Source: Bugula neritina
Lineage: Eukaryota; Bryozoa; Gymnolaemata; Cheilostomatida; Bugulidae
DNA length: 60,000 bases
Direction: 5' to 3'
Assembly (NCBI GenBank): GCA_964035545.1
Contig: OZ037768.1
Span: 13,518,175-13,578,174, forward strand
This document shows, piece after piece, positions 1-19,130 of this stretch. The stretch's first letter is position 1. Every line of letters starts with the position of its first letter. A program made the position numbers and the translations under genes. The notes under the pieces were generated by a model. That model was given only the letters and a program-made list of their open reading frames with translations, made no database searches and was not told where the DNA came from.

Positions 1-126
1 ATGTACAGACTAGAAAGTGGCTTGTCCACTAATACTTAGGTCAATCAAGAAAGTGGGAGTCAGTTAGTGTCATGCTGGTGATAGAATCAATGTACTGCAA
101 CTTCATTAGAACAGATCCAAATTAAA

Positions 127-7846
<7,720 letters not shown>

Positions 7847-9850
7847 CTTGTAGAATTATTCCTATAATTAAAAAGAAAGTAAAAAATTCAGCAACACCAA
7901 TATGAAACTTGGATATATTGGCATTGTATTAATTGATAATATTAAACCATACCCCTAGTCTTGAATCATTTATATTTAAATTACTTTTAGTATACTACTG
8001 CTAAACAAAGCCCTGCCACAGTAAATGGCTATTCATATAGCCTTTTTGTTACAAAAACACAGTTATTGAAAAAACTACAAAACTAGGTTTTTGCTTCAAA
8101 CTCCTTCATGCAGCTAGATATTTAGCGTACAAACAATAACAGAAGAAATATTACCTGAGGTATTGGTCAACTTACTTCTAAAGTGAGTCTTGTAGAAAAT
8201 TGTGCTTGCTTACCTGAACACAGTAGTTCTTGAACTGCTCAACTGCTCATTATTTAATCATTCAGACGGTCTGCATCTAAATTCACCAATAATTCAATAA
8301 CATTTAACTAAACAACTGCTTCAAGAATAAAATTGCCAACATGCTAATTTTGAGGCTATTAGAGATTTATAAGAGATCCATTAGTTAAAAATGTAGAATA
8401 TTTACTCTTTTTCATTTGAATTTAGTTCTGTCATTTTATTTATGCTCTATAATTTAAAATTCCTAGTATTAAATCAGTTCTGGTGACTGTAGTGATGAGT
8501 GATACAGTTGACATTAATGCTGAGACACCATAATCTAACCTTGTAAAATGGCTGTTGTCAACAGGTTACATTCTATCTCTTATACAAACTTTAATAGTCA
8601 TTGCACCAATAAGCATACATATAATACTATTATAACCAACTTGTATTTAAAAAACTTAGCAATGGAGTCCAGCAAAATACAACTTTTGCTACAAACGTTT
8701 GTGCTGCACTGAATAGCGCAAATAAACAAGAACAGGCTTTCATACATCACACATGCCAAAAACTTCTGTACTTAGTATCGGTTTGCTTTCAAATTCATTC
8801 AAGTCAACTGAGTTGCTTGTTCAATTGTTAAAGTCATTGCTCAAATTTAACTTATATTTTAATTTGAAAGCTAGGTCCAAAATAAGAAAAGTAGGGTGGG
8901 TGACTTTATAGATTCCAGCACATTTAGTTGGACTAACTGTTAAATGTTGTAAGATCTCTGCAATTAAAGAGCTGCAAATTAAAACTTTAGCCGTGAGTAC
9001 TGATATAGAGTACATAACTGCAGACCTGATCATATTGATTTAAAATCAAAAGGCACAAACTTTAACTTAGCAAATTTTCATTAAGATTGAGAAATGAAAA
9101 ATATTTATATACAAGAAACTAAAGTAGTACTATAAAATATTCATAATTTATAGCCACATCAGGCCCTCCTACTGTTTTAATCAGGCCCTCAGCCAATCAC
9201 TAGGAATTCTAATAATTTCATTGGTTTCTAAATCATTCACAGTAAGTGTGCGCTAAGCAACACAGGCCAATCATGAACATGACTCATGAGAGGATTCTGG
9301 CCAATGTATAGTTGTTGAAACTAATAATCACCTTCAGTGAGCATAAGCATAGCAGTATTACAACTTGAGTTGTGTGATGTTGCTCCAACAACAGTTAGCT
9401 TCTACACTTCACCAGTAACCAGTAAGAAGTACTCTACACTAGCTAAACTGGGACTAAGAGCACTAAGCATATTTGGTTATACTTAAAACTTTGAATGCAT
9501 GTTTTCTAGCATGAACCATATAAAAAATAGTAATAGAACATAGCCCAAAATGAGCATCTGCAAGATTTTCTTTGAGTAGCCACACATGAACCCATTACTA
9601 GCAGTGACATTAGTGCTATTAAGGCTACTAAAAGTCTTTTTCATGCTTCTCATTAATTACAGTACTATAAGTGTACCCAATCAAATTTTTTGCTGTTTTC
9701 TTGCTTGGTGAACTATATACAATTTGTTGTTAGATTAATAAACTGTCATATGTTTTGTATTCTGCATCTACATTCTGCAATTTATACTTACAGCTTAGGA
9801 AACATAAAAAAGCTATTTATATTTGCATTTGGTGATGCAGCATTGTACAA
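7847..9850. other. Intergenic sequence upstream of MCM8, nothing recognised
   Basis: AT-rich sequence upstream of the MCM8 start codon. It should contain the MCM8 promoter and any untranslated exon, but I can identify neither. There is no convincing coding exon on either strand and no RNA gene. A pair of similar phrases (tcaggccctc, near 9161 and 9181) may be remnants of the mobile element whose end lies further right. Confidence 0.5.
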
Positions 9851-9920
9851 CAAGCCTGGCCCTTCTTACGTCTTAAATCTAGAGATCCGGCCCTATTTCA
9901 AAAACATTTGCCCATCCCTG
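9850..9920 (-). mobile_element. Terminus of a hAT-like non-autonomous element (partial)
   Basis: Read on the minus strand, the segment begins at 9920 with CAGGGATGGGCAAATG and continues through a run of A/T to a GGGCCGG block. This is the typical arrangement of hAT-type transposon ends (CAGGG terminus, then GGGCCG subterminal motif). No matching opposite terminus was found, so it is called a fragment. The right flank is unrelated AT-rich DNA. Confidence 0.5.
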
Positions 9921-10059
9921 GCTTATAGTAATAGTTTAAAAGTATTAGGCCAAAGAAATATATAGTTTAGAAATATAACACCATCCTTCTGTACCAGAGT
10001 GGTTCAATAAAAAAGCTGTGAAAACTAGAGAGGATAAGGAAAGCACATAGAAAATCCAA

Positions 10060-11110
10060 AATCAGCTGAGTTAACTTTGATCACAAACAGCTGGAGGTGA
10101 TACGCAAAACCTTCTCCACAAGCAGAATATATTGTCCACTGAAAAGATGGAACTCTAAGCCTTTCTTCAAACTGCTCAGAGTGAACAGAAATAAAATACA
10201 AGGGCAAGTGGTATTAAAGGACCAACAGAATGTACTGACAGGAGATCCTGTCCGATGCGCTGAGTTGCTTAACACGTTCTTTCAGAGTCAATTTCAGTAG
10301 GAGTATATGGCAAGAGACATCCCGGGGGTCCAAGCTGATGCCCAAGATTTTATTAATGTCACACTGGAGGGGGTTGCCAAACTGATACAAAACCAAACTG
10401 TGAACACCACTAAAGATGCGGAAGTGTTCCAAAATGACGTCAACGCTGTCTATGAGTGGTTTACAAATGGAAAAGGCCCTTCAACGAAAATAAATGCCTG
10501 GCAATTAACTTTGATAAAGTGACCCCCTCCATCTCTCATTACAAACTCAGTACCACATGGGACGAAAACACTAAATACCTTGGTGTACTAACTAGTCAGA
10601 TTTAAGAGTTGACCAGCACATAAATGAGAAGTGTACCAAGTTCCAGAAAGTCATTGGAGGGATCAACCACTTGATGTATGATGCCCCAGAGGAGGCTAAG
10701 CCACTGGCTTACACAAGTCTATGTAGATTTATACTTGAGTATGCAGATGTGGTTTAGGATCCTGTGACTAGAAGCAAGGTGCATGATATAGAGCTGGTCC
10801 AGAAAAGTGCCATACAGTCCGTAAGCAATCTGAAGGGGCACACTGACAGTGTATCTGAAGCAAGGAACGAGTTTGGGACTCCAGTCGCTGGAAGACAGAA
10901 GAAAAAAACCACCGACTGTGTTTACTGACCCAGATTCTTCAGAAACTTCAGCACCAAACTCTATCCAGAGCCTATGACGGGATTATTGATAACAAGGGGC
11001 TCGTAACTGTAACCACCAAGGCGGGTACCAGAGGAGAGCTCACCTCGATATCAGCTAGGAAAAACATGTTGGACACTAGTTTTCTGCCACAAACAATTTT
11101 GCGACGCACG
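10060..11110 (+). pseudogene. Internally deleted non-LTR retrotransposon (CR1/jockey-like reverse transcriptase remnant)
   Basis: Conceptual translation in shifting plus-strand frames gives blocks typical of the linker and thumb of CR1/jockey-type LINE polymerases: LLNTFFQSQF (near 10264-10300), an EGVAKLIQN-type block (near 10365), NDVNAVYEWF (near 10432), KYLGVL (near 10574), DQHINEKCTKFQKVIGG (near 10612) and ILEYADVVW (near 10730). The central palm region that should hold the YxDD catalytic motif is missing between the early and late blocks. Several frameshifts and stops separate the rest. The copy is dead, with no LTRs or envelope. The orientation matches the following TEX47 gene. Exact ends and target-site duplications were not found. 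Confidence 0.8.
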
Positions 11111-11249
11111 GAGAATACAATAAATAATTACACAACAGCAAAATGCTGTAGCAAGTGCTAACCTTGGCCCAAAATAAGTTGATCACTAGACTCTAGAGGC
11201 TTCCCTATAGACATTTCAATTGCTGTGGAAGTCCTACCCTAACTGAGGT

Positions 11250-12140
11250 AATATAGTTATATTCATACTGATATATTAGACTTTAGATTAACAATCATAT
11301 TAACAGCAAATGTAATACTAATACTAATAGTAATAGTTATATTTAAAAGTAAATTAAATGATTTAATTTTATAGTCATTACTAAAATTTCAAGTTAATCC
11401 GTATGTAGTAATTACATTTACCCTACTAAGTGCTATTACTTTTAGTATTAGACTAAAACTTATAGTTAAAATGTAGCTTAAAGTTAAACTTAAAGCTAAT
11501 TATTAATATCAAGATAATCATAACGTTTATCTCTATGTTATACTTATTGTTATATCAATATCAATCATCAAACTCAATGTCAAACTCAATGTTGATGTGA
11601 TTGTGCAACAGCAAAGTGTTTTTTAAATAAAATAGCTTCAACATTTTTATTACTATTACTGTATTAGTACTAGTAGCATTATTAGTATTAGTATTACTAT
11701 ACTAGTATTACTATTACTAGCTTACAGTTAGTGTTACCGCTATCACTTATAAATAGTGAAATAGTAATACCACCAGTACTAGTAGTAGTACTGCACTAGC
11801 ACTACACTCAACTTACACTTAGTGACTTACACTTAGTGACTTACAGTACTACCAGTACCACTACCAGTTTGAGTGTATTCCACTTGGAGGCATCCACTTG
11901 CAGCATACAATTATTGAATCTATGATTATGATGGTGATCATAATGATAATTATCATTATGATACAAATTGAAATAACTAAAATATGAATATGAATATCAT
12001 AATCATTGTCAATACCAATATGAATATCAATATCAATATGATTAAGATTATGAATATTAATGAATATGTTCAGATTATGATGTTTATTTGATGTTATGAA
12101 TAACTGAATAAGTATAACATTAAGTTTACCAATTAGCATT
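11250..12140. repeat. Patterned low-complexity tract (ACT/AGT, then ATC/GAT steps)
   Basis: About 0.9 kb of cryptically simple sequence. The left part is dominated by ACT, AGT and ATT triplets (for example near 11640-11720 and 11770-11870) and the right part by AATATC, AATATG and GATTATG steps (near 11930-12080). There is no constant repeat period and no credible gene. It lies just upstream of the TEX47-like gene. A larger tract of the same character lies upstream of MKS1 and the corepressor. Confidence 0.75.
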
Positions 12141-12441
12141 TAAGTTTATAAAATGCATTCATTTTACCATAAAACATACCACAATAATGCACAAAGTTTA
12201 AGTATCTATTATCCTAATCATTGATAATCGTGTTGATATAGCCTCATGGCCCGTGCATTCCTCGGGGAATAAAATGTCAATATCACACTGCATGCATTCA
12301 CTGTTTTACATCGAGCGCCATGCAACTTGAATATTATTGGCTACTATGATTTAGAAACGTTCATTAGCTAATTCTTGACCAATAGACTGTGTTGTAAGTA
12401 GTATCCGAGTAACACAGTTACAAAAGCATTAAAAAAGCAAA

Positions 12442-14936
12442 ATGGCGAGTGCTAAGAGAAGTAAAACTCGAAGTCCAAATAGTAGAATGACAGATATTGA
12501 GCCATCTTTTTTGGAAGCCAAGCATAGCATTTTGCATGCTGTTGAAGAATCAATGAGAGAAAAGGTTTTATGATATAAAACATAATTATTTTTTATTAAC
12601 TTCGCCAAAACTAATACTTTTTACTATGTCTATTGTATAACAGAAACTTGTAACTTAAACTACAAGTACAAGTATTAGTATTTCTATAAGTATACTTGAA
12701 ATTTTCTTATAACAGTAGTTGCAAAAAGGATATTTACTTTGCTATTGGTGGCACTCAGGTTTATTAAGTTAGTTTGGTTTAATGGATTTCACTTGCTGAC
12801 AGTATAAATGTATAATAGATCAACAATTATTATTTACCAAAATGTTGATGTAGGCAAGAATAATTTTAGCATGAATGTAAACATTAAATGTAATTTAATA
12901 ATATTGAATTCAAGAATTTATATGTTTATGAGGTTAATCAAGCTGGTATGATTTTAAGCTACAAAGATTACAACTGAAAATAGTATGCAATATGCTACAG
13001 TCTAGAGACATTTAATAACTTTATACTTTAAAAATTGAAGTGTGAAAACTTAAAAAAAACATTCTGACCATTTTATTAACATATAAATATAATAATGACC
13101 AATAATTTTATTAAAACTATTTGTCAAAATATAAGTTTAAAGTATTATAAGAAGTCTCAAGTCTACCATTTATAATTTTATCCTTCATCATTTCAACAAT
13201 AGTATCAAAGACTATAAAAGAGTATACATAAAATATAGAAACCATGTAAAAATAATTACCAATATTATAGCTTATAATTCTTACAAAGTTTTTTGCTATT
13301 TAGCTATTTGTTGCAGAAATATCAAACTCATCGAATGGTTTGCATTTCAAAAATAATCGCTGGAGTTTCCACTAAAAGCATTGGAGGTAATATTTTAAAA
13401 CTTTCTTGATTTGTTATTTTCTATTAAATGAATCTTGGACTAAATAAATATTTTTGATATAATTATAAGCAATAGAACATAATGATGATAGAAGTAACAC
13501 AACTTAATAAATGACAAACTATGTTAAAACTTTTGCAGAGCATTTCAGCAATGTGGTGAAGGAGATACCGCAGCCAGAAGATGTTTCTGGACTGCTGCTG
13601 ATCTTCCCTATGCACTGTGTTCACATAGTAGAGGTAAAATTGAAATAATATTTTACTCTTTCATATTGGAAATGTAATAAAATTATGCTAATACTTGCCA
13701 GATCTTATAAAAACTGTCTCAAGTGCAATTAACTTTTTTTTAGCTAAGTATTGCTATTATATAATAAACATAGTAGTTTTCAATAATATTTATTTATTCA
13801 AGGGTGCAATTGAGACGTTGCTAGCATATTTAAGAGACCTCCGGAAACAAAAATACTCTCTATTCACCCATTCAAAGATATTGGTTATTGCACACAACAT
13901 TACCACGACACTTTATCAGGTAAATGACAGTCTGAGAGTAATTTTTACCAATAATGAAGAACTAGGAGTCTTGCATAATATAGTGATTCTAATGCAATAT
14001 CAATGCTCTACATACAATATTATGGTGAGAAATATTATCATTTCGATTTTTAGAACTGGATGTCTCATGAGCTTGATATTCAAGCTACTGGAATTGGAGA
14101 GTATGAAACCTCAGAGCCAACTGAAAACATAGTTATCGAAATTGTTGTTAATGTAATCAAAATTGGGGCTCATTTATCTAAGCAACCCAAGGTGATCTTA
14201 TATAGTGGATAATTTTTGTTATTCATCAACTAATAAACACTATGGAAAAAATTCATAGTACTGTATGTTTGCCAATACACATATTTTCTGCTCTTTTACA
14301 TAATAGTAAATTTTATGGTTATTATTTTTTATTAACTGAATTTTGCAGCTTAGTTACAACACAGCAGTACAGGCTCTGCATGAAAAAGTACCAGAAGCTT
14401 TACCACAGCAAGGTAAAGAAAGCATCAGACCATGCTTTTAGAATGTCCACTGTTCTCATCAGCTTGATAGATGCAATGTAGTTTTCAAACTGATTCTATC
14501 ACATTTAAAATCTTTTGGAAGCTCATCCCACACTTGAATAACTTGGATTACCAACTCCATGTATTTATGGTGTTAAATGTTGATAACAAGTTGTTGATTG
14601 CTACAGATGTTTTGGAATATTTACTGGAGCGACCAGATCCAAGCTTGCAAACTGTGGAGGAGTTTTTACAGATATACGAATCGCCATACAAGATCACTCC
14701 TGCAAGCGGTAAGTACAAGCAGCAGGAATTTCATATACTTTCAATAAACATCTGCAGATTAACTTCCCAAAACTGAAACCAGAATCGAAATGTCAATTAA
14801 TATAATAAGCTCAAAAATTGCAGACTGATTTTCATGAAGGTTCCGCTTGTATTTTTCATAATGCCATTATTTTTTTATTTTACTTGTAGAAGTTGTTTGG
14901 CCAATGCCTGATCATCTTTTACCATCATTTTCCTGA
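12442..14936 (+). CDS. TEX47: TEX47-like protein (complete, 8 coding exons)
   Basis: Coding exons: 12442-12564, 13317-13386, 13539-13633, 13803-13919, 14054-14191, 14349-14412, 14607-14708, 14890-14936. They total 756 nt, giving 251 aa; the human testis-expressed protein 47 has about 253. Phases agree at every junction. Diagnostic matches to the vertebrate family are the central SGLLLIFP...HIVE strand-turn-helix block, the KILVIAHNI block, and the near-terminal SEVVWPMP followed by the stop. The SGLLL...LE block resembles the BLUF-type alpha/beta fold, but I see no basis to claim flavin binding. The function is not established; in vertebrates it is mainly a testis transcript, and a sperm or ciliary role is only an inference. 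The first donor (GTTTTA) is weak, so the N-terminal 41 residues are the least certain part. Tail-to-tail with RPL38. Confidence 0.87.
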
Positions 14937-15015
14937 AAGTATGATTTACTCCATTACTTGGAGAAGTGTGAGAGAACATTGATCTATTAAATGAAACTAT
15001 AATGCATATTGTGAA

Positions 15016-15021
15016 AATAAA
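15016..15021 (+). terminator. Poly(A) signal AATAAA of the TEX47-like gene
   Basis: A canonical AATAAA lies about 80 bases after the TEX47-like stop codon. Cleavage would be expected roughly 10-30 bases further on, which brings the transcript end up against the RPL38 poly(A) signal on the other strand. Confidence 0.65.
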
Positions 15022-15047
15022 ATGTTCAATTCAGTTTTTTGTATACA

Positions 15048-15053
15048 TTTATT
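15048..15053 (-). terminator. Poly(A) signal AATAAA of RPL38 (minus strand)
   Basis: TTTATT on the plus strand reads AATAAA on the minus strand, about 50 bases after the RPL38 stop. The predicted cleavage zone (about 15018-15038) overlaps that of the convergent TEX47-like transcript. Confidence 0.6.
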
Positions 15054-15100
15054 TATGCCAGATTTTAGCCCATCACAATAAATATACAGCTGTTTTTTCT

Positions 15101-15998
15101 CTACTTGATTTCTTTCACAGATAAACCTACAAAAAATTAGGACATAGATCTTCAAATTGAAGGTATTTGTTTGAGCTTCTCAAATAGATATATTATCTCC
15201 TAATTAAATATCAATCAACATGTGAATCCAATAAAACAATCTACATCAGGGATGTTCAACCTGGTCAGAGCAAGGGCCACTAAAATGTAATATACTAGTA
15301 GCAAAGGCCGCTTTGAAAATTTTAGATTAAGCTGAGGCTTTTAAATTACTCTATTCAAAATTCCTATGAAGTTCCAATAACTACTGCAGACTGCATGTTT
15401 TTGTAGGATGTATATAAAACATTTAAAAAGTGGCATATACATATGCAAAATATGCCTTTGAGAGCCACATAAATGTTAGGCTGGGGAGGGGGGTCGAATC
15501 CGACCCTGGAGCCGCCTAGTGGACAGCCCTGCTCTAAATGAAAGCCTGCAAAATTTTAACTTGACAAACCTGGAGGCAATGACTGTTTTAGTTTCTCGGC
15601 CTTTTCTCTATCTTGAATAACCAATGTGTAAAGATATTTACTGCATCTCACTTTAAATTTGACATTAGTTTCATTCTTCTTGATTTTAACAGCTGAAATG
15701 AAAGAGCATAACCATAATACACGCAACGCATACTTTACAATGCAATCATCCGATGCCATCAATAGTCTGTTTACAATTGCAATCTTTTTATTGAATTACA
15801 TGTGTTAATAAAATGTTCAATGCATTATGTTCAAAAACAACTTGGAATTTCTAATTAAAAATTGACCTATGATTACATGCAAAATACTATATTATAACCT
15901 TCGACACTAATATTTCGATCACACCAATACATACATTTGGCATCTTTCCTTCTGGCCGTCAATAAGAAGTCTTTGATTTCCATTATTTGACGAGGCAT
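15101..15998 (-). CDS. RPL38: 60S ribosomal protein L38 (eL38), 3 coding exons
   Basis: eL38 is a small protein of the large cytosolic ribosomal subunit. Coding exons on the minus strand: 15998-15935, 15692-15570, 15126-15101. They total 213 nt, giving 70 aa, the same length as human RPL38. The product starts [21 protein letters not shown], contains the [16 protein letters not shown] core, and ends [10 protein letters not shown]. The last exon encodes only about nine residues; reading straight through the donor at 15570 would give a truncated ...GLSS end, so the spliced form is clearly right. An acceptor-like TTTATAG just upstream of the start codon (exon beginning near 16024) suggests a 5' untranslated exon further upstream, as is usual for ribosomal protein genes; I could not place it. 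No intronic snoRNA with clear C/D or H/ACA boxes was recognised. Confidence 0.97.
15247..15531. mobile_element. hAT-type MITE in the last intron of RPL38
   Basis: About 285 bp with imperfect terminal inverted repeats: CAGGGATGTTCA at the left end and, read from the right end, CAGGGCTGTCCA. Subterminal blocks GGGCCAC and GGCCGC and a T/A-rich interior are also typical of hAT elements. The eight bases flanking each end (atctacat and ctctaaat) agree at six positions, consistent with a decayed 8-bp target-site duplication. There is no coding capacity. It occupies most of the 443-bp intron. Confidence 0.75.
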
Positions 15999-18900
15999 AT
16001 TGGTGTTTTGGATGTGAGACTTCTCTATAAAGATACATTTATGGGTGATGAGATGTTAAAGGACATTACAATAATAAATATGCATATATGATGTATAACA
16101 CACACGCAAGCATAACACATGAGAGAGTAATGCACAAGATCTCAATAGTTATTGATAAAACCATAAAAACTACCTTGAAAATAATGTGAAAGTAATACTG
16201 CAAAAGTTCATGGAGCTAAATGTTAATTATATCATTAGTCTACATGATAATACAATTTGACCATAAACCTCAATACAATACAATAATCAATTAAGAGACA
16301 GTCCACTTTTATGGATTAATTAAAAGAAGTTGGCTAAACTTTGATCAATATGAATATGCAGAAATAGGAACATCCCTGCAAAAAGGCAGCAAATACATTA
16401 TCTACATGAAAATATCAGCATTAGAATATTGGCAGCTTTGAATACTTTTGAATTGAATTTTTGTTATAAGATTAAAAACCTGTGGTTTCTAATCAATGCT
16501 CTAAAGCTTAACTTAAACTTCTAAATCTAAGGACTTGGGCTTGTGTGAGCCAGTCAGGAGATTACAACTTTAGCTTTAAAGAGAGGCAGTACTCTGACTC
16601 ATAAAAAACAACAGGTTTTGATGACTGAATTTTTAGTTTGCTCATTACCACTACAAGTAGATTAACTGATTAAGTTTAGCGTTCGAGTTGATGGCCACAT
16701 CACAATGGAACTGGCAGTGGTACTAGCCGATAACTGACGTGAGACCCAGTCTATCAATCAAACTAGCTATCGCACCCCAATTTTTTTTAAAAAAGTGCAA
16801 GTTACTTCAACTTTTAGTACAACTCTGCAGCTAATCTATTCTTAAAATTAGAAGCCAAAGGTGTCGGTATGACAAAATATTAGTCTTGGAAACTGAAAGT
16901 GGTTTGTGCTTTTAAATGTTATACTATCAATGTTCTAAATTTGAAAATGAATGATTATCACACGGGTTTTTGTATTATCAATATTTGGAAGATATTAGCT
17001 AATGATAATACATTGTAATTGTTGAACCTACTCACTGCCATGTACAGGTAGGTACGTAGTTCTAATTGATTATCCCAGCGATAAAGATTTTATTTTAGCA
17101 ACTAAGATATTCTCACTACAATACTTGCACAAACTGCTGTATTAGCAGCAATTTGTTAACTACAGCATACACTTTTTGAAGATGGATGAAGATTAATTAT
17201 ACTAACCTTTATTTTAGAGAAATATCGACATTCACAATTCACCTTGAAAGGAAATTGGGAAGAAGAATTTTCGCAAAATTAGGTTTTTCGAAAAAAACAA
17301 ACAATATTTAATTTTGATTTTATATATGTAAAAAAATATTTTTAGTAAATTAATAAATTTTAAAATTAAATAACCATAAATTAAAAAATATTAACTCTGA
17401 ATCTTGGAGCGTGTGAAAATTTAGTTACAGCTTGAACCTAGAGCAGCGTGATAATGTGCCCTTTTACCCTTTGACATAGAGGAAATAACTCTGTATCTCG
17501 TTGACACCAGCAAAAAGTTGTAATACAGAATACGGATAATAATAGTTTGAACAAAATACAGCAAATTTCAATCATATATACCACAACTTAAAAAGGCTGC
17601 ATAATCTAATCACAAAACAATAAAACATAATATGTATAATAAGCCACAGACCCAAACAACTATAAGTAAAAATTTTATGTAGGCTGGGATATAGAATTTT
17701 TAATATAATCTGCATGAAAATGAAGTCTTTTTGGAAGCTTCTGAAAAACAATATCTAGCTTCCTGTATTTAAAGTGTAAAAACACAGACAATAATAAGTA
17801 TACTGGTATAAAGGACCATGTACAGTTAAAAGCTATAAAAGTTGAAAGTGAGAAATTTAGAAGTAAGTAAAACCCTTATTTAGAGCGGTTTACCTCTTAA
17901 TGGATCAACAGCCATCTACCAAAATAAAAAAACTGCGATAACTAGCACAGCTATTTTGTTGGCAGCTCTTGCATATGTACATAACCTAAGAGGTATTGGC
18001 CATGCCCTTCTTCCTGTGAAAATTACGTCATAGCTAAAAAAAGTCCCGACAGCTTTTTTAAACCGTAAGTACAGCCATGGCGTTTCAAAGTTCAAGTGCC
18101 AGGGACCTCATGCTAAATTGAGAAGGGTTTTAAATATAATGGTTAAAGCTATGGCTTTTTCAAACCAGCTACATTCCCCTGGTCAAGAAGGTGCTCCAGC
18201 TTACCAACAGTGTTTAAAATACACCGTACAGCAAACAAAACTTTGCTGCATTGACATGCATGACAGATACATGTGTGTGTGTGCGCGTGAGGTATGGCTG
18301 GTAAACATGTATAAATATATTTTTTTAAAGGAAAACCACTAAAAACAATATGAGTATGATTGCCATTAAAATCTCAAAAGCTTTTCTTCAATGGCAAAGT
18401 TCAAACATTTTATTAATGTACACATGTAGATTATTTAATTTGTTATTTTTTAAACATAAAGCCACTAAAAGTTGAAAAATAGATATTTGGACTCTAGCTA
18501 GCCAATATTGAAAACATTTTTTCAAAAGCACTTCAGCAACAAGTAGCTTTAACACAGTGTCTTGTATTATTAAATTTGGTGCCCTAAAATATGAAGCTTT
18601 TGGGTTTTTCTACAACTATAGTTTTTAGATAAAATGAAAAGCTCCAAATGATTGATCATGGCAAAAACTTAAGGCCCTTAATTCTTCAGTGATTTGAAAA
18701 AGCTTAAAAAATTCTGATCTAACATGACGTTTATTTCACAAAATAAACACATTGCTTAAATATAACTTTGTGACTAATTTTAACCAAACCAAAACAAACC
18801 TACTGTCTATATTATTTATACCAATAACTTTTTTCACACTCTTACAAAAACAACAAGTTGCATGAATGCAAATAAATATCAATTTTATAACTAAAATTCA

Positions 18901-19062
18901 ATATAAGCTTAGAACAACTATAACATAAAATTCGATTTGCTAATGAATGGAAGTATGGACGGTTTTGGGGCAGTCAACAATAAACCAGCTTGCCAACTGC
19001 GAGACTTTAATAAACTACAAAAATAAAAATAATGTAACAATATAAATACATTACACAGAAGT
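15999..19062. other. Intergenic region between RPL38 and MKS1, no coding gene recognised
   Basis: AT-rich sequence that must contain the RPL38 promoter and probably its untranslated first exon. I see no credible coding exon on either strand, no tRNA and no repeat array. Short open stretches here lack homology, splice support and codon bias. Confidence 0.5.
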
Positions 19063-19068
19063 TTTATT
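19063..19068 (-). terminator. Poly(A) signal AATAAA of MKS1 (minus strand)
   Basis: TTTATT on the plus strand, about 65 bases beyond the MKS1 stop codon at 19131-19133, reads AATAAA in the gene's direction. Confidence 0.55.
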
Positions 19069-19130
19069 ATAAATACAGCTCACACTATAATTATGTTAGT
19101 GCATAAGTATAAAGCAATGACAGGACTAAA

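Noticed and set aside
10025-10275. Minus-strand open frames within the retrotransposon remnant
   Set aside because: They are antisense shadows of the plus-strand polymerase-like blocks.
15485-15500. GGTCGAATCC resembling a tRNA B box
   Set aside because: No A box at the right distance and no cloverleaf; it lies inside the hAT-type MITE.
15556-15762. Unspliced RPL38 reading frame of 68 codons starting MMASDD
   Set aside because: It reads through an acceptor at the 5' side and a donor at the 3' side; the three-exon model gives the exact 70-residue eL38.
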